DNA of 64,000 bases from Jiangella asiatica. GTDB taxonomy: Bacteria; Actinomycetota; Actinomycetes; Jiangellales; Jiangellaceae. The notes beneath the pieces were generated by a model. The model was not told the origin of the DNA, made no database searches, and saw nothing but the letters and a program-made list of their open reading frames with translations. The first letter of the stretch is position 1. The number at the start of each line of letters is the position of its first letter. The DNA is taken from positions 1 through 64,000 of the forward strand of contig NZ_SMKZ01000028.1 in assembly GCF_004349065.1 (NCBI RefSeq), given 5' to 3'. Below are positions 43,995-57,888 of the stretch, one piece after another. Both the position numbers and the translations under genes were made by a program.

Positions 43995-45101
43995 TCACAC
44001 GGTGTCGAGCGCGTCCATGCCGGGAAACGCAGGGAAGGGTGTGTGCGGCTCGGTCTGGTACCACCACGATGTGGAGGCGATGTCGTCACGGCGCGGCAGG
44101 TAGCGCTCCTGACCCTGAGTCGGCGTCCTGAAGCCGAGCGCCTGGATCTGTACCCGCAGGGCGGACGTGAATCGTATCGGGTCGGCCACATGCCAGCGGT
44201 AGAGCCCGAAGCGTGGCTGGTTGTCGTAGAAGCCGTCGGGCCGGATCACCTGGGGCATGCCGAGATACGGAGTCGAGTAGGCGGCGTACTGGCCGGGCGG
44301 GTCCTCGAAGGCCCAGGCACCACCGAAGTAGTCCTCGGTTCCTGTCCCGCAGATCGTTGGGAACTCGTCGTCGTCAAGGAAGAACTTGATCTCACCCTCG
44401 CCCCACCACCCGGTGTGGTGCGCCTCCCATGCCAGATACGTGCCGACGTAGTGGCCCTGACCCCGTACGCCGTCGAGCAGCACATGGGGCTGCTGATACT
44501 CCAACGGATCGCTGCGGCGCCACTGCGCATGCAAGTACGCCGCGTCGTCCGGTACGTCCGTCAGCGCGTAGGTGATCTGGTAGAAGAAGCCCTCGATGGT
44601 GTCGGGGCCGACATTCTCCACCGTGATCCGGGCGTGCTGCCGGAACGGCATCTCCCAGTAGCAGTTCAGCCCGCCCGCCGGCGCGACGGTCACTGGGAGG
44701 GAGGAGACCGGCGCATAGACGGTCCAGCCCTGGCAGAAGAAGTCGCCGAGCGGGACCTCGATCGACGGGTTCTCCTCACCGTCCCAGTGACAACGCAGCA
44801 CAATCCGGCGCCAGTGCTTCGGCAGCGTCGTGATCCAGATGTGCTGGACGGCGCCGGGGCCGTCGATGTCGGCGATCGTGTACGTCTCCTTGCCGCGCAG
44901 ATCGATGCATGGCGCCTTCTTCCAGCCGCGTGGCAGCTCTCGGGAGGCGTACGCCGTCGAATGGGTGCCACGCTCGGCGCGGCCGCCGCCGCCCGGTGCG
45001 CCGCTGGGATTCTCGGCACTGATGGAGCGGGTGCGAGCGCCGGACAGCCGGGAGAGGTTTCCCAGGTGGGTGCCCAGGCCGTTGAACCATGGGGTCGACA
45101 T
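43995..45101 (-). CDS. GH172-like (DUF2961) glycoside hydrolase
   Basis: The 368-residue protein matches DUF2961/GH172: RAERGTHSTAYASRELPRGW..., GPGAVQHIWITTLPKHWRR, and the active-site segment FPTICGTGTEDYFGGAWAF with a catalytic Glu. Characterised GH172 enzymes act on fructofuranosides and related arabinofuranosides. No signal peptide is seen, so it should act in the cytoplasm on imported sugar. Start 45101 is supported by AAGGAG upstream. It is the last gene of cluster C. Confidence 0.85.
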   Translation of the reverse strand: MSTPWFNGLGTHLGNLSRLSGARTRSISAENPSGAPGGGGRAERGTHSTAYASRELPRGWKKAPCIDLRGKETYTIADIDGPGAVQHIWITTLPKHWRRIVLRCHWDGEENPSIEVPLGDFFCQGWTVYAPVSSLPVTVAPAGGLNCYWEMPFRQHARITVENVGPDTIEGFFYQITYALTDVPDDAAYLHAQWRRSDPLEYQQPHVLLDGVRGQGHYVGTYLAWEAHHTGWWGEGEIKFFLDDDEFPTICGTGTEDYFGGAWAFEDPPGQYAAYSTPYLGMPQVIRPDGFYDNQPRFGLYRWHVADPIRFTSALRVQIQALGFRTPTQGQERYLPRRDDIASTSWWYQTEPHTPFPAFPGMDALDTV

Positions 45102-45136
45102 GGACGTTGCTTCTCCTTGAGTCGCTGTGGTCGTGG

Positions 45137-47110
45137 TCAACGCATCCGGAAGTCGTAGCCGGCCGGGACCGGCTCGCCCGGATGGACCTGGAGCCAGAGG
45201 TCGCTAAGGGACGTGTCACCCTCCCGCAGGTCCGGGATCACGATGCCGCGGTCGAGTATCCGCGCCGCCCGGTCGCGACGGCCGCACGCGAGGGCTGCCC
45301 GAGCCTCGAGGAGAGCGATCCGGCCCTGTTCCCGCACGGGCGCGGGCACGGCGTCGAGCAGTCGCAGGGCGCCCGCGGCGTCTTCGGCGTCAAGGGCGGC
45401 CGCCATCGCCTCGACGACGAGGGTGGGTTCGGCCGGGGTCATCGCCGCGGCCTTGCCGAGCAGGTCGGCGGCAACGGTGCGGTCTCCCTGCTCACCGGCG
45501 ATGCGGCCGAGGCCCCGGAGGGCCCACGCGCTCGGGCGGTGGGCCAGCGAAGACCGGTAGTACGCGCCGGCCAAGGCAAGGTCGCCGGTGGCATGGGCCA
45601 GCACACCGAGATGGTAGTCGCGGGCCCACGACGGGTCGGCTCGCGTCAGCAGCGACTCCCAGACCTCGCCGACCATGTAGGAGCGGGGCGGGACCTGCGG
45701 ATCCGCGTCCAGCAGGGCGCGCCGGGCTGATGCCGGGTCTTGGACAAGATCGTGCCACAGCTGCTGCTCGGGGCCGATCGTTCCGATGGAGAAGGGGACG
45801 CCGGTCTCGTCGATCCAGGCTCGGCCGGTGCGGGCGCGGACCACCCGTTCCAGCGCCCCCCACCCGCTCCCGGTGCAGATGGTCGTGCTCGGGGCTACGT
45901 CGGCATCGGCCTCGGCCTGTTCCAGCATCTCGGCCAGTGCCTCGGCGGAGGCGACCCGGTCCATTCTGCTGTCCACGTGCTCGATGGCGGCGTGCCAGTC
46001 GTCGCCGTGCACGACAGCCGGGTCGGCAGCGACGTCTCCGTAGGCTTCGACCCACGACCAGGTCGCGCCCGCCGGCATCGCGAGATGCTCGAACTGGGTG
46101 GCGGCGAGGCCGGCCTGGATCTCCAGGTAGTTCCCGCCCTCAGGCGACAGCCAGCGCTGCCAGCGGCGTCCTCCCGCCTCGGTGCCCCAGCAGAACATCT
46201 TGCGTCCGGGCAGCCTTCTGGTCGACACCTGCGCCAGACCGTGACCGGAAGCGTCCACGGCGGCGATCCACGGCCGGGGTCGGTCCAGCACGAAGAAGTG
46301 GTCGGCGGCGTGCGCGCTCTGCGACGGCCGGGTGCGGTCGGCCGGGGAGTGCCCGGGCACCGGAACCTCCCGGACAGTGCCGTCGTAGGAGGTGGCGTAG
46401 GCGTGGGTCGCGGGAACGATGACCCGCACGTCCGGCCGCTCCGGTACTGCGGCGTTGGACCACCAGTACATGGGAACGGCTTCGTCGTTCGGGTTCTGGA
46501 TCCTGACGTGGACGACCAGCGCCCTCGAGCCGGGGGCAAGCCGGGCGTCGACCTGGTACACCACCCGGCGCAACCGTTCGAACTCCCACATCCGCAGGCT
46601 GGGCACACCGTCCGCGCCGGCCACCGAAGCGGCGTGCATGGGCGACACGGTGTGTGGGCTGTGGCCCCTGGTGCCGATGTTCCACTCCACGCCGCCGGCG
46701 AACCAGGCATTGCGCAGGGCGAGGTTGGCCGGTTGCACGACCGGGTTGCGGTAGAGAAGCTCGCGCCCGGTGCCGACGTCGGTCAACGACCAGAGCCTGC
46801 CACCCAGCTGGGGCAGGAACGTCGCGCGCAGGTGCTCGTTCTCCAGGACCACACACGTGAGATCGGTGTCCACCCGATCGCGGCCGTACCAGTTCTGCAT
46901 CAGGTACGGGTGCATCGACCTGGGCCAGCCGAACGAGGCACCCTCACGGATCCGGTCCGGCAGGTCGTCGGTGAGTTCGAACGGCGCCTCGAGCGTCCGG
47001 TCGACCAGCGGGACCGGATCGTCCGGGGGGACCGGTGCGCACGGCAGCCGCATCGTGGTGACGCGGAGCACGCTGGCGCCGCGCTCGGCCACCAGATGCC
47101 GGCGCGTCAC
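45137..47110 (-). CDS. DUF5107/TPR-repeat protein (aldose-epimerase-like fold)
   Basis: The 657-residue cytoplasmic protein has an N-terminal beta-sandwich (LENEHLRATFLPQLGGRLWS, GGVEWNIGTRGHSPHT and MYWWSNAAVPERPDVRVIVP) typical of DUF5107 and galactose-mutarotase-like domains. The C-terminal third has TPR-like helical repeats (DYHLGVLAHATGDLALAGAY). The GTG start at 47110 overlaps the permease stop by four bases. It probably handles an imported oligosaccharide. Confidence 0.82.
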   Translation of the reverse strand: MTRRHLVAERGASVLRVTTMRLPCAPVPPDDPVPLVDRTLEAPFELTDDLPDRIREGASFGWPRSMHPYLMQNWYGRDRVDTDLTCVVLENEHLRATFLPQLGGRLWSLTDVGTGRELLYRNPVVQPANLALRNAWFAGGVEWNIGTRGHSPHTVSPMHAASVAGADGVPSLRMWEFERLRRVVYQVDARLAPGSRALVVHVRIQNPNDEAVPMYWWSNAAVPERPDVRVIVPATHAYATSYDGTVREVPVPGHSPADRTRPSQSAHAADHFFVLDRPRPWIAAVDASGHGLAQVSTRRLPGRKMFCWGTEAGGRRWQRWLSPEGGNYLEIQAGLAATQFEHLAMPAGATWSWVEAYGDVAADPAVVHGDDWHAAIEHVDSRMDRVASAEALAEMLEQAEADADVAPSTTICTGSGWGALERVVRARTGRAWIDETGVPFSIGTIGPEQQLWHDLVQDPASARRALLDADPQVPPRSYMVGEVWESLLTRADPSWARDYHLGVLAHATGDLALAGAYYRSSLAHRPSAWALRGLGRIAGEQGDRTVAADLLGKAAAMTPAEPTLVVEAMAAALDAEDAAGALRLLDAVPAPVREQGRIALLEARAALACGRRDRAARILDRGIVIPDLREGDTSLSDLWLQVHPGEPVPAGYDFRMR

Positions 47111-48024
47111 TTGTTGGCTCCGACCGTCATGCCCTCGATGATCCGGCGACCCAGCCAGATGTAGGCGGCGAGCACCGGGAGCAGGATGATGCACACCCCG
47201 GCCATCAGCTGGCCGTAGTCGGCGCCGGCATACTGCTGTTTCGCCATGAAGTTCAGCAGCGCCAGCGGCAGCGTCTCATGGTCCGTGCTCTGGATCAGTA
47301 CCAGCGCGATGAAGGTTTCGGCCCAGAGCCAGACGAGGTTGAGGATCAGCGCGGTGACCATTCCCGAACGTGCCAGCGGCAGGACGATCCGGAAGAAGGC
47401 CGCGAACGTGCCGGCGCCGTCGAGGGACGCGGCTTCCTCGAGTTCGTCCGGAATCGACCGGAAGAAGCCGGCGAGCAGGAAAATGGTGAACGGCAGGTTC
47501 AGGCCGACGTAGACCACGATCAGACCCTGTAAGGAATTCAGCAGGTTCAGGTTCTCCACGACGACGAACAGCGGAATCACGATGACCTGGACGGGCACAC
47601 CGATGCCGACAGCGATGTAGAGCAGCATCGTCTCCGACATCCGGGTATTGGTCTTCGCCAGGATGTAGGCGGCCGGAGCCGACAGCGCGATGATGGCGAC
47701 GGCCGATGTCGCACAGACGATCACCGAGTTCAGGATGGCGTTGCCGAAGCCGGACGTCACCCAGGCGTTGGCGTAGTTCTCGAGGTGCAGCGCGGCCGGC
47801 AGGCTCCACGGATTGGCGAAGATCTCCGAGTGCGTCCGCACGGAGTTGACGAACATCCAGGCGAAGATGGCCAGGTTGAACGCGACCAGGAGCCACACCA
47901 GCAGATTGGCGACCTTGCGGCCCGGAGAGGTCCTCATGCGAGCCGAGCGGCTGTGCCGGAACACACCCATCTTCCGTGGGTTCGGCTTCTCGGGAGCAAC
48001 GACGCCGCTGAGGGACATCGACAT
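47107..48024 (-). CDS. Carbohydrate ABC transporter permease, MalG type (cluster C)
   Basis: The 305-residue CUT1 permease has six membrane segments and the EAA loop LEEAASLDGAGTFAAFFRIV before LPLARSGM. It lies 46 bases after its MalF-type partner. Confidence 0.9.
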   Translation of the reverse strand: MSMSLSGVVAPEKPNPRKMGVFRHSRSARMRTSPGRKVANLLVWLLVAFNLAIFAWMFVNSVRTHSEIFANPWSLPAALHLENYANAWVTSGFGNAILNSVIVCATSAVAIIALSAPAAYILAKTNTRMSETMLLYIAVGIGVPVQVIVIPLFVVVENLNLLNSLQGLIVVYVGLNLPFTIFLLAGFFRSIPDELEEAASLDGAGTFAAFFRIVLPLARSGMVTALILNLVWLWAETFIALVLIQSTDHETLPLALLNFMAKQQYAGADYGQLMAGVCIILLPVLAAYIWLGRRIIEGMTVGANK

Positions 48025-48070
48025 CCTCTCAAGATCGTAGGGGGTTCATCATGGGGCCGAGCCGTCGCGG

Positions 48071-49036
48071 CTAGAGCTGGACGGCATCGCGTGAGTTGAG
48101 TCTGCGGAGTAGGGCGACCAGCACGATGATGGCGATCAACGTGACGGCGGCCGATGCCGAGGCGTATCCCAGCTGATATGTCGGTGCCCGGCCGCCGAAG
48201 GTCTTGCCGTACACGAACAGCGCCGTGTTCCAGACCCCGACCGGTGGGAGATCGTTCGTCGTTCCGCCGAAGGCGAGGATGAAGTCGAAGATCTTCAGTG
48301 AACTCACCGTCCACAGCACCATGGCGGTGGAGATCACGTCCCAGGTGAGAGGGAAGGTGACGTACCGGAAGCGCTGCCAGGCCGACGCCCCGGCAAGTTC
48401 ACACTCCTCGTACAGGTACGGCGGGATCTGGTCGACGCCGGCCATGATGATCGTGACGTAGAGCCCGGTGCTCATCCAGATCATGCCCATGCACACGATC
48501 AGCCACAGATGCTCGCCCAGCAGGTTCGGGGTGGAGCTGAATCCCACGCCGTGCAAGAAGCTGTCGAGCAGGCCGCGCTGCTGGAACAGGAAGCCCCAGA
48601 AGATCGCCAGCACGATCGGCGAGACGATCGATGGAAAGAACAGAACCGCGCGGGCGAACCGCTTTCCGGCCATGTCCCGCAGCACCATCGTCAGGGCGAA
48701 GCTGAACGCGAACACCGCCAGCCCGACCCCCACCAGGATGACGAAGGTGTTCCACAGTGCCGAGTGGAACACCTCGTCGCGCCACAGGAGTTCGAAGTTC
48801 CCCAGGCCGCGCCACTTCATCTCGCCGATGCCGTCCCAGGAGTACAGCGACACCCAGAACGACGCCACCGTCGGCGCGATCATGAAGATGGTGTAGACGA
48901 CCAGCGCGGGCAGCAGGAACGGCCAGAACATGCGCCGACGCCGCCGCTCCAGAGGTGTACTGGCCCGTTTGCGGGGCGCCGGCAGCGGCCGACTTGCCTC
49001 AGCCGGTGCCGGCGCCCCGGTGGCGAACACGGTCAC
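48071..49036 (-). CDS. Carbohydrate ABC transporter permease, MalF type (cluster C)
   Basis: The 321-residue CUT1 permease has six membrane segments. Its EAA loop is divergent, LYEECELAGASAWQRFRYVT (ECE in place of EAA). GTG start at 49036 overlaps the binding-protein stop by four bases. Confidence 0.9.
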   Translation of the reverse strand: MTVFATGAPAPAEASRPLPAPRKRASTPLERRRRRMFWPFLLPALVVYTIFMIAPTVASFWVSLYSWDGIGEMKWRGLGNFELLWRDEVFHSALWNTFVILVGVGLAVFAFSFALTMVLRDMAGKRFARAVLFFPSIVSPIVLAIFWGFLFQQRGLLDSFLHGVGFSSTPNLLGEHLWLIVCMGMIWMSTGLYVTIIMAGVDQIPPYLYEECELAGASAWQRFRYVTFPLTWDVISTAMVLWTVSSLKIFDFILAFGGTTNDLPPVGVWNTALFVYGKTFGGRAPTYQLGYASASAAVTLIAIIVLVALLRRLNSRDAVQL

Positions 49037-50325
49037 TGGCCCTGCCGCGCCCAGTAGTCGGCCTGTGCGCTGACGAGCTGGTCCACCATCGTCTCCGGGG
49101 TGATCTCACCCGTCATCAGCTGCTTGTTGATCGGCTCGAACACCTCGGTGACGTAACCCGGGTAGTCACCGTCGACGCCGTCGTACACCCGGACGACGCT
49201 GGTCTCCTCCATGATCCGCTTGGTGTCGGCGATGTCCGGCGGGGCCTCGAGGTCCATCCGGGTCACCAGCTGCAGGGCATCCTGCGTCAGCGCCGTCATC
49301 ACGTCTTTACGCGTCAGCCAGGCGAGGAACTGCTCGGCCTGCTCCGGATGCTCCGCGTCCGTGGGGATGGCGAACCCGGTGACGTCGGACTGGGTGAACT
49401 GGCCGGCCGAACCCTCGGGGAAGGCGAACTGCCGGTACTCGAAGTTCCCGGTGGTCGAGTTCTTCGTCTCCTGCGGCGCCCAGGAACCCATCAGCAGAAT
49501 GTCGGACTCACCGGCCGCCCACCGCTCCTGAATCTGCGGGAACTTGGACCCGAACGAACCCTCCGCCCAGACGTCGTCGGCCGGCAGCTGGGCGATCTGC
49601 TCCAACGCGGCGGCTACCTGGGGCGAGCGCCATGCCTCCCCGGTCTCGTCGGCGATCAGCTCGCTGAACCCGCCCTCGCCGAGCTCGTTGATCAGCGCGT
49701 TCGAGGTCCACACCCCGAGGTAGGCGCCGATGTCGCCGTCGACGGCGACCGGGCCGGAGCCGCGCGCGACCTTCAGGCCCTGGAGCATCGCCATGAAGTC
49801 CGGCCACGTCTGTGGCGGCGACTCGGCGAGTTCTGGATGCGACGCGCCGTCGTAGAAGAAGCTGTACGCCAGGGTGATGGTCGGCAGCATGAAAGGCCCG
49901 TCGAGCGAATCGGCAGTGATGAGCGACCCGTAGTCGCCCAGCACCTCGCCCACGGTCGCGTTCTCGCCGGGTACCTCAGCCTCGAACACGGCACTGAGGT
50001 CTCTGGCCGCGTCGGCGGAGACCAGCGTGGCGCGGATGGCGCTGCTCGACGAGTCCACCAGATCCGGCACGTCACCACTGCGCAGCAGCGGCCGGACCTT
50101 CTGCAGCACCTGCCTGCCCTGCCACTCGACCTCGACCTCGATGCCGGTCTCGGCGGTGAAGGACTCGATCGCGTCCTCGAGGACGGCGGCCTGTGGCTCG
50201 TCCTTCTCCCACTGCGACCAGTAGGTGATCGTGTCGTCACCGCCATCCCCGCCCTCGGCCGAGGAACACGCCCCCGTCAGTAGCAGGCAGACGCCTACCA
50301 GCGTGGTCAGGTACTTCCTGGTCAT
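49033..50325 (-). CDS. Extracellular sugar-binding lipoprotein (cluster C)
   Basis: The 430-residue protein has a signal peptide with lipobox LTGAC, then a Gly/Asp linker and the mature start ITYWSQWEKDEPQAAVLED. GGAGA precedes ATG 50325. The nearby GH20 and GH172 enzymes suggest an amino-sugar-containing or furanose oligosaccharide ligand. Confidence 0.92.
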   Translation of the reverse strand: MTRKYLTTLVGVCLLLTGACSSAEGGDGGDDTITYWSQWEKDEPQAAVLEDAIESFTAETGIEVEVEWQGRQVLQKVRPLLRSGDVPDLVDSSSSAIRATLVSADAARDLSAVFEAEVPGENATVGEVLGDYGSLITADSLDGPFMLPTITLAYSFFYDGASHPELAESPPQTWPDFMAMLQGLKVARGSGPVAVDGDIGAYLGVWTSNALINELGEGGFSELIADETGEAWRSPQVAAALEQIAQLPADDVWAEGSFGSKFPQIQERWAAGESDILLMGSWAPQETKNSTTGNFEYRQFAFPEGSAGQFTQSDVTGFAIPTDAEHPEQAEQFLAWLTRKDVMTALTQDALQLVTRMDLEAPPDIADTKRIMEETSVVRVYDGVDGDYPGYVTEVFEPINKQLMTGEITPETMVDQLVSAQADYWARQGQ

Positions 50326-50372
50326 GGTTGTCTCCGAACTGATCTTCCTCTGGGTCATTGCTCAGTTGCCGA

Positions 50373-54230
<3,858 letters not shown>

Positions 54231-54278
54231 TTAAAGCGGTCGCGAGAGCAGTGTCAAGGGTGAGCTAAGCTCCGGTTC

Positions 54279-55313
54279 GTGAGCAGCCCACCCGGCCGGG
54301 GCAAGCGGCCCAGCATCAAAGATGTCGCCGCCCGCGCTGGCGTGTCGACCAAGACCGTGTCCAACGTCCTGCACGGGCACCCTTACCTCAGCGACAATGT
54401 CCGCGAGCGCGTGGAAGCGGCGATCACCGAGCTGAACTACCGACCGAACCCGGTCGCGCGGAACCTGCGGGGGGGACGCCTCGGTTTCATCGCGCTGTCA
54501 GTTCCAGCGATCTCCATCCCCTACTACGCTGAGCTGGCAAGCTGCATCGTGGCCGCGGCACGTGCGCGAGGATTCACCGTCCTGATCGACGAAACAGCAG
54601 GCGAGCCGGAACGCGAACGCGAACTCCTCACCGCGATCGGACCGCGGCTGGCCGACGGCGTGATCCACACCCCGGTCGCCATCACCGGAGCGAACATGGA
54701 GGAGCTCGCCGAGCACGTCGATACGCCGATCGTGCTACTCGGCGAAGCCGCGTTCGGAACCCAGCTCGACCATGTCGTCGTCGACAACACCAGCGCGGCA
54801 CGAGAAGCCACGGACCACCTTCTCGGCCTGGGCCGGCGCCGCATAGCTCTTCTCGGTGCCCATCAGGATCTCGCCGAAGACGAACGGCTGAACGGGTATC
54901 GGGCAGCCCTGGCCGCGGCGGACATCGAACCCGATCCACGCTTCGTGGTTCCGATCGGCGGCGCCCGGCTTTCCGAGGACGGCGCTGAGGCGATGCGCGT
55001 GCTCCTGGCACTCCCCGAACCGCCGGACGCCGTCTTCTGCTACACAGATCTGCTCGCCTACGGCGCGATGCGCGTACTTCTCGCAGCCGACCATCGCATC
55101 CCCCGGGACGTCGCCGTCATCGGATTCGACGACCTCGATGTGTCGGCACAGATCACACCCGCGCTGTCCAGCATCGCACCGGACAAGCAAGCGATCGCAC
55201 ATGCCGCTGTCGACCGCATCGTCGCCCGTCTCTCCAATAGGAACCAGCAGCCGCAAACCACCACGATCCCACACCGCCTCGTGATCCGAGCGTCCACCGC
55301 CACCGACCAGTGA
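54279..55313 (+). CDS. LacI family transcriptional regulator
   Basis: The 344-residue protein has an N-terminal LacI HTH (SIKDVAARAGVSTKTVSNVL ... LNYRPNPVARNLRGGR) and a periplasmic-binding-protein-like core (FIALSVPAISIPYYAELASC, VIGFDDLDVSAQITPALSSI). The GTG start at 54279 gives the correct short leader. It is divergent from GH20 and probably represses it. Confidence 0.92.
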   Translation: MSSPPGRGKRPSIKDVAARAGVSTKTVSNVLHGHPYLSDNVRERVEAAITELNYRPNPVARNLRGGRLGFIALSVPAISIPYYAELASCIVAAARARGFTVLIDETAGEPERERELLTAIGPRLADGVIHTPVAITGANMEELAEHVDTPIVLLGEAAFGTQLDHVVVDNTSAAREATDHLLGLGRRRIALLGAHQDLAEDERLNGYRAALAAADIEPDPRFVVPIGGARLSEDGAEAMRVLLALPEPPDAVFCYTDLLAYGAMRVLLAADHRIPRDVAVIGFDDLDVSAQITPALSSIAPDKQAIAHAAVDRIVARLSNRNQQPQTTTIPHRLVIRASTATDQ

Positions 55314-55825
55314 GCGCGGGCTGAGGATCACCCGTTTCGCTCACACCACCGGCCGGTGTTCGTCGGCTCCACCAGCCGTCCGGTTCCGGGCGACGGCCTG
55401 GCTGGCCGCCGGCGAGCCGACGCCACCACTTTCTCGTTCGGCGCGCTGCCCGGCATCAGCCGCTCCAGTGATGCCCGGAAGGCGGCGTCGTCGGCGATGA
55501 TGACGGTGAGCGAACGCTCGGTGTCGTTGAGCTCGGCCAGCGGTGAATCCGGTGCTTGCCAGGACCTGCTCAGGTGCGACGGTGAACAGGTCGAACCGCT
55601 GGTTGCCCGGCAAACGCCATGACTGGAGCCCCGACGACCCCGCCGGCCAGGACCTCACCGCAGTCCGGCCCATCCGCGACGAGATCGAACTCGGCGTGCT
55701 GACCCTCGGCCGTGTTCCCAGACACCCAGCCCGGCGTGGCATGGTGCAGGCATGACGCGATCCGGTGACGACAGAGACACGCTGGACGTGCTCGGGTCTG
55801 CCGCACGGATAGGTGACAGCGGGTC
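55314..55825. other. 512-base region before the IS3 element, possibly a decayed gene
   Basis: Fragments of coding-like text appear in different minus-strand frames (LTVIIADDAAFRASLERLMP in one; FDLVADGPDCGEVLAGGVVG in another), as if one gene had suffered frameshifts. No family can be named. Confidence 0.4.
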
Positions 55826-56715
55826 TCAGGCGGCGAGTGCGACCTGAGTGGTGTTGATGGTCTCGTACTCGATCGGGGTGAGGCGTCCGAGGCGGGCTTG
55901 GCGGCGGCGTCGGTGGTAGGTGCGTTCGATCCAGGTGATGATCGCGATGCGTAGTTCGTGGCGGGTGGCCCAGCGTCGCGTGTCCAGGACGTTCTTCTGC
56001 AGCAGCGAGAAGAACGACTCCATGGCGGCGTTGTCGCCGGCGGAGGCGACCTGGCCCATCGATCCGATCAGGTCGTGGCGGGCCAGCTCGCGCAGGAACC
56101 GCCGGGACCGGAACTGCGACCCGCGATCGGAGTGCACGATGCAGCCGGCCACGTCACCGCCGCGGCGCGTCACGGCGCTGGCCCGGGCGTCGACGGCCAA
56201 GTCCGACTTCATCCGGTTGCTGATCGAGTAGCCCACGATCGGGTTCGAGTACACGTCCTTGACCGCGCACAGGTAGAGCTTGCCCTCACCGGTGGGGTGT
56301 TCGGTGATGTCGGTCAGCCATAGCTCGTTCGGCCGGTCCGCGGTGAAGTCCCGGCGCACGAGGTCGTCGTGCGAGGGCGGTCCGGGGCGTTTGCCGTTCG
56401 TGCCGCGCTTCTTGCCGAACACGCTCCACCAGCCGCCGGCGGCGCAGATCCGCCACATCGTCCGGTCGCACGCGACGTGATCGGCGTCGCGGCCTCGTCA
56501 CGCAGCAGCCGGTAACCGAACTCCGGGTCGTCGCGGTGGGCGTCGAACAACGCGTTGGCCAGATACGCCTGCGCCAGTTCACGGGCCGTGACCGGCTGGG
56601 TGAGCCACCGGTAGTGGGGCTGGCGGGCGAGTTTCAGGACCCGGCAGGTCACCGCGACCGGCACCCGGACAGCGGCGTCGGCGGCGGCAAGATCACGGAC
56701 CAGCGGATAGATCAT
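55826..56715 (-). pseudogene. IS3 transposase OrfB, frameshifted
   Basis: The N-terminal part (MIYPLVRDLAAADAAVRVPV) reads to about 56494, where one base is missing (GCGACG for GCGGACG). The remainder continues MWRICAAGGWWSVFGKKRG with the DDE motifs DITEHPTG, VHSDRGSQFRS and NAAMESFF intact. The OrfB ATG overlaps the OrfA stop. Confidence 0.85.
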
Positions 56716-57008
56716 TTTCCCGGCAGGTGTGCCTGGGCGAAATAGGCGGCGGCGCGGCGCAGGACCTCATTCTCCTGCTCCAGCAGCCGGTTACGGCGCC
56801 TCAACTCGCGCAACTCTGCCGACTCCGACGCGGTCGTCCCGGGCCGGTGCCCGTCCTCCACATCGGCAGCATGCAACCAGTTACGCAGACACGACTCGCT
56901 GATCCCGAAGTCCTTCGCGATCTGCGCGATCGGAGCCGCACCACGACGGGCCACGGCCACGACGTCGTCGCGGAACTCCTTGGGATGGGGTCTGGGCACG
57001 TTCGACAT
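56712..57008 (-). CDS. IS3 transposase OrfA
   Basis: The 98-residue protein has an HTH (HPKEFRDDVVAVARRG ... DFGISESCLRNWL) and a C-terminal leucine-zipper-like helix (ELRELRRRNRLLEQENEVLR), typical of IS3 OrfA. It overlaps OrfB by four bases. Confidence 0.9.
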   Translation of the reverse strand: MSNVPRPHPKEFRDDVVAVARRGAAPIAQIAKDFGISESCLRNWLHAADVEDGHRPGTTASESAELRELRRRNRLLEQENEVLRRAAAYFAQAHLPGK

Positions 57009-57077
57009 CCTCTCAGCGGCACCACGCGGCACCACAGATCAGGTGTCACCCACTCGTGCAGCAGACCCCTTCTATCG

Positions 57078-57581
57078 TCAAGGTTTGTCGTGCCGGTCGA
57101 TGGAGCGATCCAGCCATCGGCCGTCTCTCATGACCGTACGGCCGACGAATTCGTGGACACCGTTCCAAACCTGGATGCGGCTGGGTTGCAGACGCAGGAA
57201 GACGAACATGCCAGCCGGGCGGGTACGCGGGTCCGTGGACACCTTGGCGTATCGCTCGGCGATGTCAACGCTAATGTCGGGGACATCGATCAGCGAAGCG
57301 CCGGTGTCGACCATGACGACGTCCGTGGTGTCACCGACAGCGACCCTGGCTTGCGTATTGGATTTGATGTTGGCAACAGTCCTGCTCTTGGTAAACGTCG
57401 CGGTGTACAGGGCCGAACCATCCCAGACGTAGGCGACTGGGATCATGTGCGCGCCCCGACCGTCGCTGGCGGTGGCCAGCCACATCTGGAAGCCAGACTC
57501 CAGCCGCCGGCGAGCATAGGTCCGCCGCTCGGCCAAACCGCGCGGCACGGGTATCGAGGTGATTTCTGCGTCAGGGAGCAC
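57078..57581 (-). CDS. Pyridoxamine-5'-phosphate-oxidase-fold (PNPOx-like) protein
   Basis: The 167-residue protein has the split-barrel pattern WLATASDGRGAHMIPVAYVW, LYTATFTKSRTVANIKSNTQ and ARVAVGDTTDVVMVDT seen in F420/FMN-binding oxidoreductase-like proteins. The cofactor is not determined. It lies between the IS3 and IS21 debris, and whether it is still expressed is unclear. Confidence 0.75.
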   Translation of the reverse strand: MLPDAEITSIPVPRGLAERRTYARRRLESGFQMWLATASDGRGAHMIPVAYVWDGSALYTATFTKSRTVANIKSNTQARVAVGDTTDVVMVDTGASLIDVPDISVDIAERYAKVSTDPRTRPAGMFVFLRLQPSRIQVWNGVHEFVGRTVMRDGRWLDRSIDRHDKP

Positions 57582-57774
57582 AGCGTTTCCTCACATATAC
57601 GTAGGTTGGTTCCCCCTGCGGAGGACTTCTACCTCTGAGACGAACGACGTACCGCTCGACTCGACATATCACTGGCAATCCTGAACGGGGCCCGCCGCCG
57701 CAGGTCGACATCTTGACTCCTACGAGTGCCGCCCACGTCGTGACGTGACCACGCTTTAGGCGGCGCTGGTTGAT

Positions 57775-57869
57775 TTCTCCGGTGAGTTCTGGCCCCACCC
57801 TTGGATGAGTTTTGGCCCCCTACTCTGGGCGGGTCGACAGGTGTTGTTGGAACGAGTTTTGGCCCCACT
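57775..57869 (-). mobile_element. IS21-family right terminus, inverted copy
   Basis: The reverse complement of this stretch aligns with 36911-37001, including the GTGGGGCCAAAACTCG, GGGGCCAAAACTCATCC and TGGGGCCAGAACTCACC modules, with small indels. No istB gene follows on the inner side. Confidence 0.75.
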
Positions 57870-57888
57870 TGTTGATCTTTCTCAGGGG

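Larger units (their letters stand above)
55814..57048 (-). mobile_element. IS3-family insertion sequence (inactive)
   Basis: The element carries OrfA and OrfB and is bounded by imperfect inverted repeats (TGACAGCGGGTCTCAGGCGG at the left, matching the reverse complement of 57027-57048 at about two thirds of positions). No target-site duplication is obvious. OrfB is frameshifted. Confidence 0.8.
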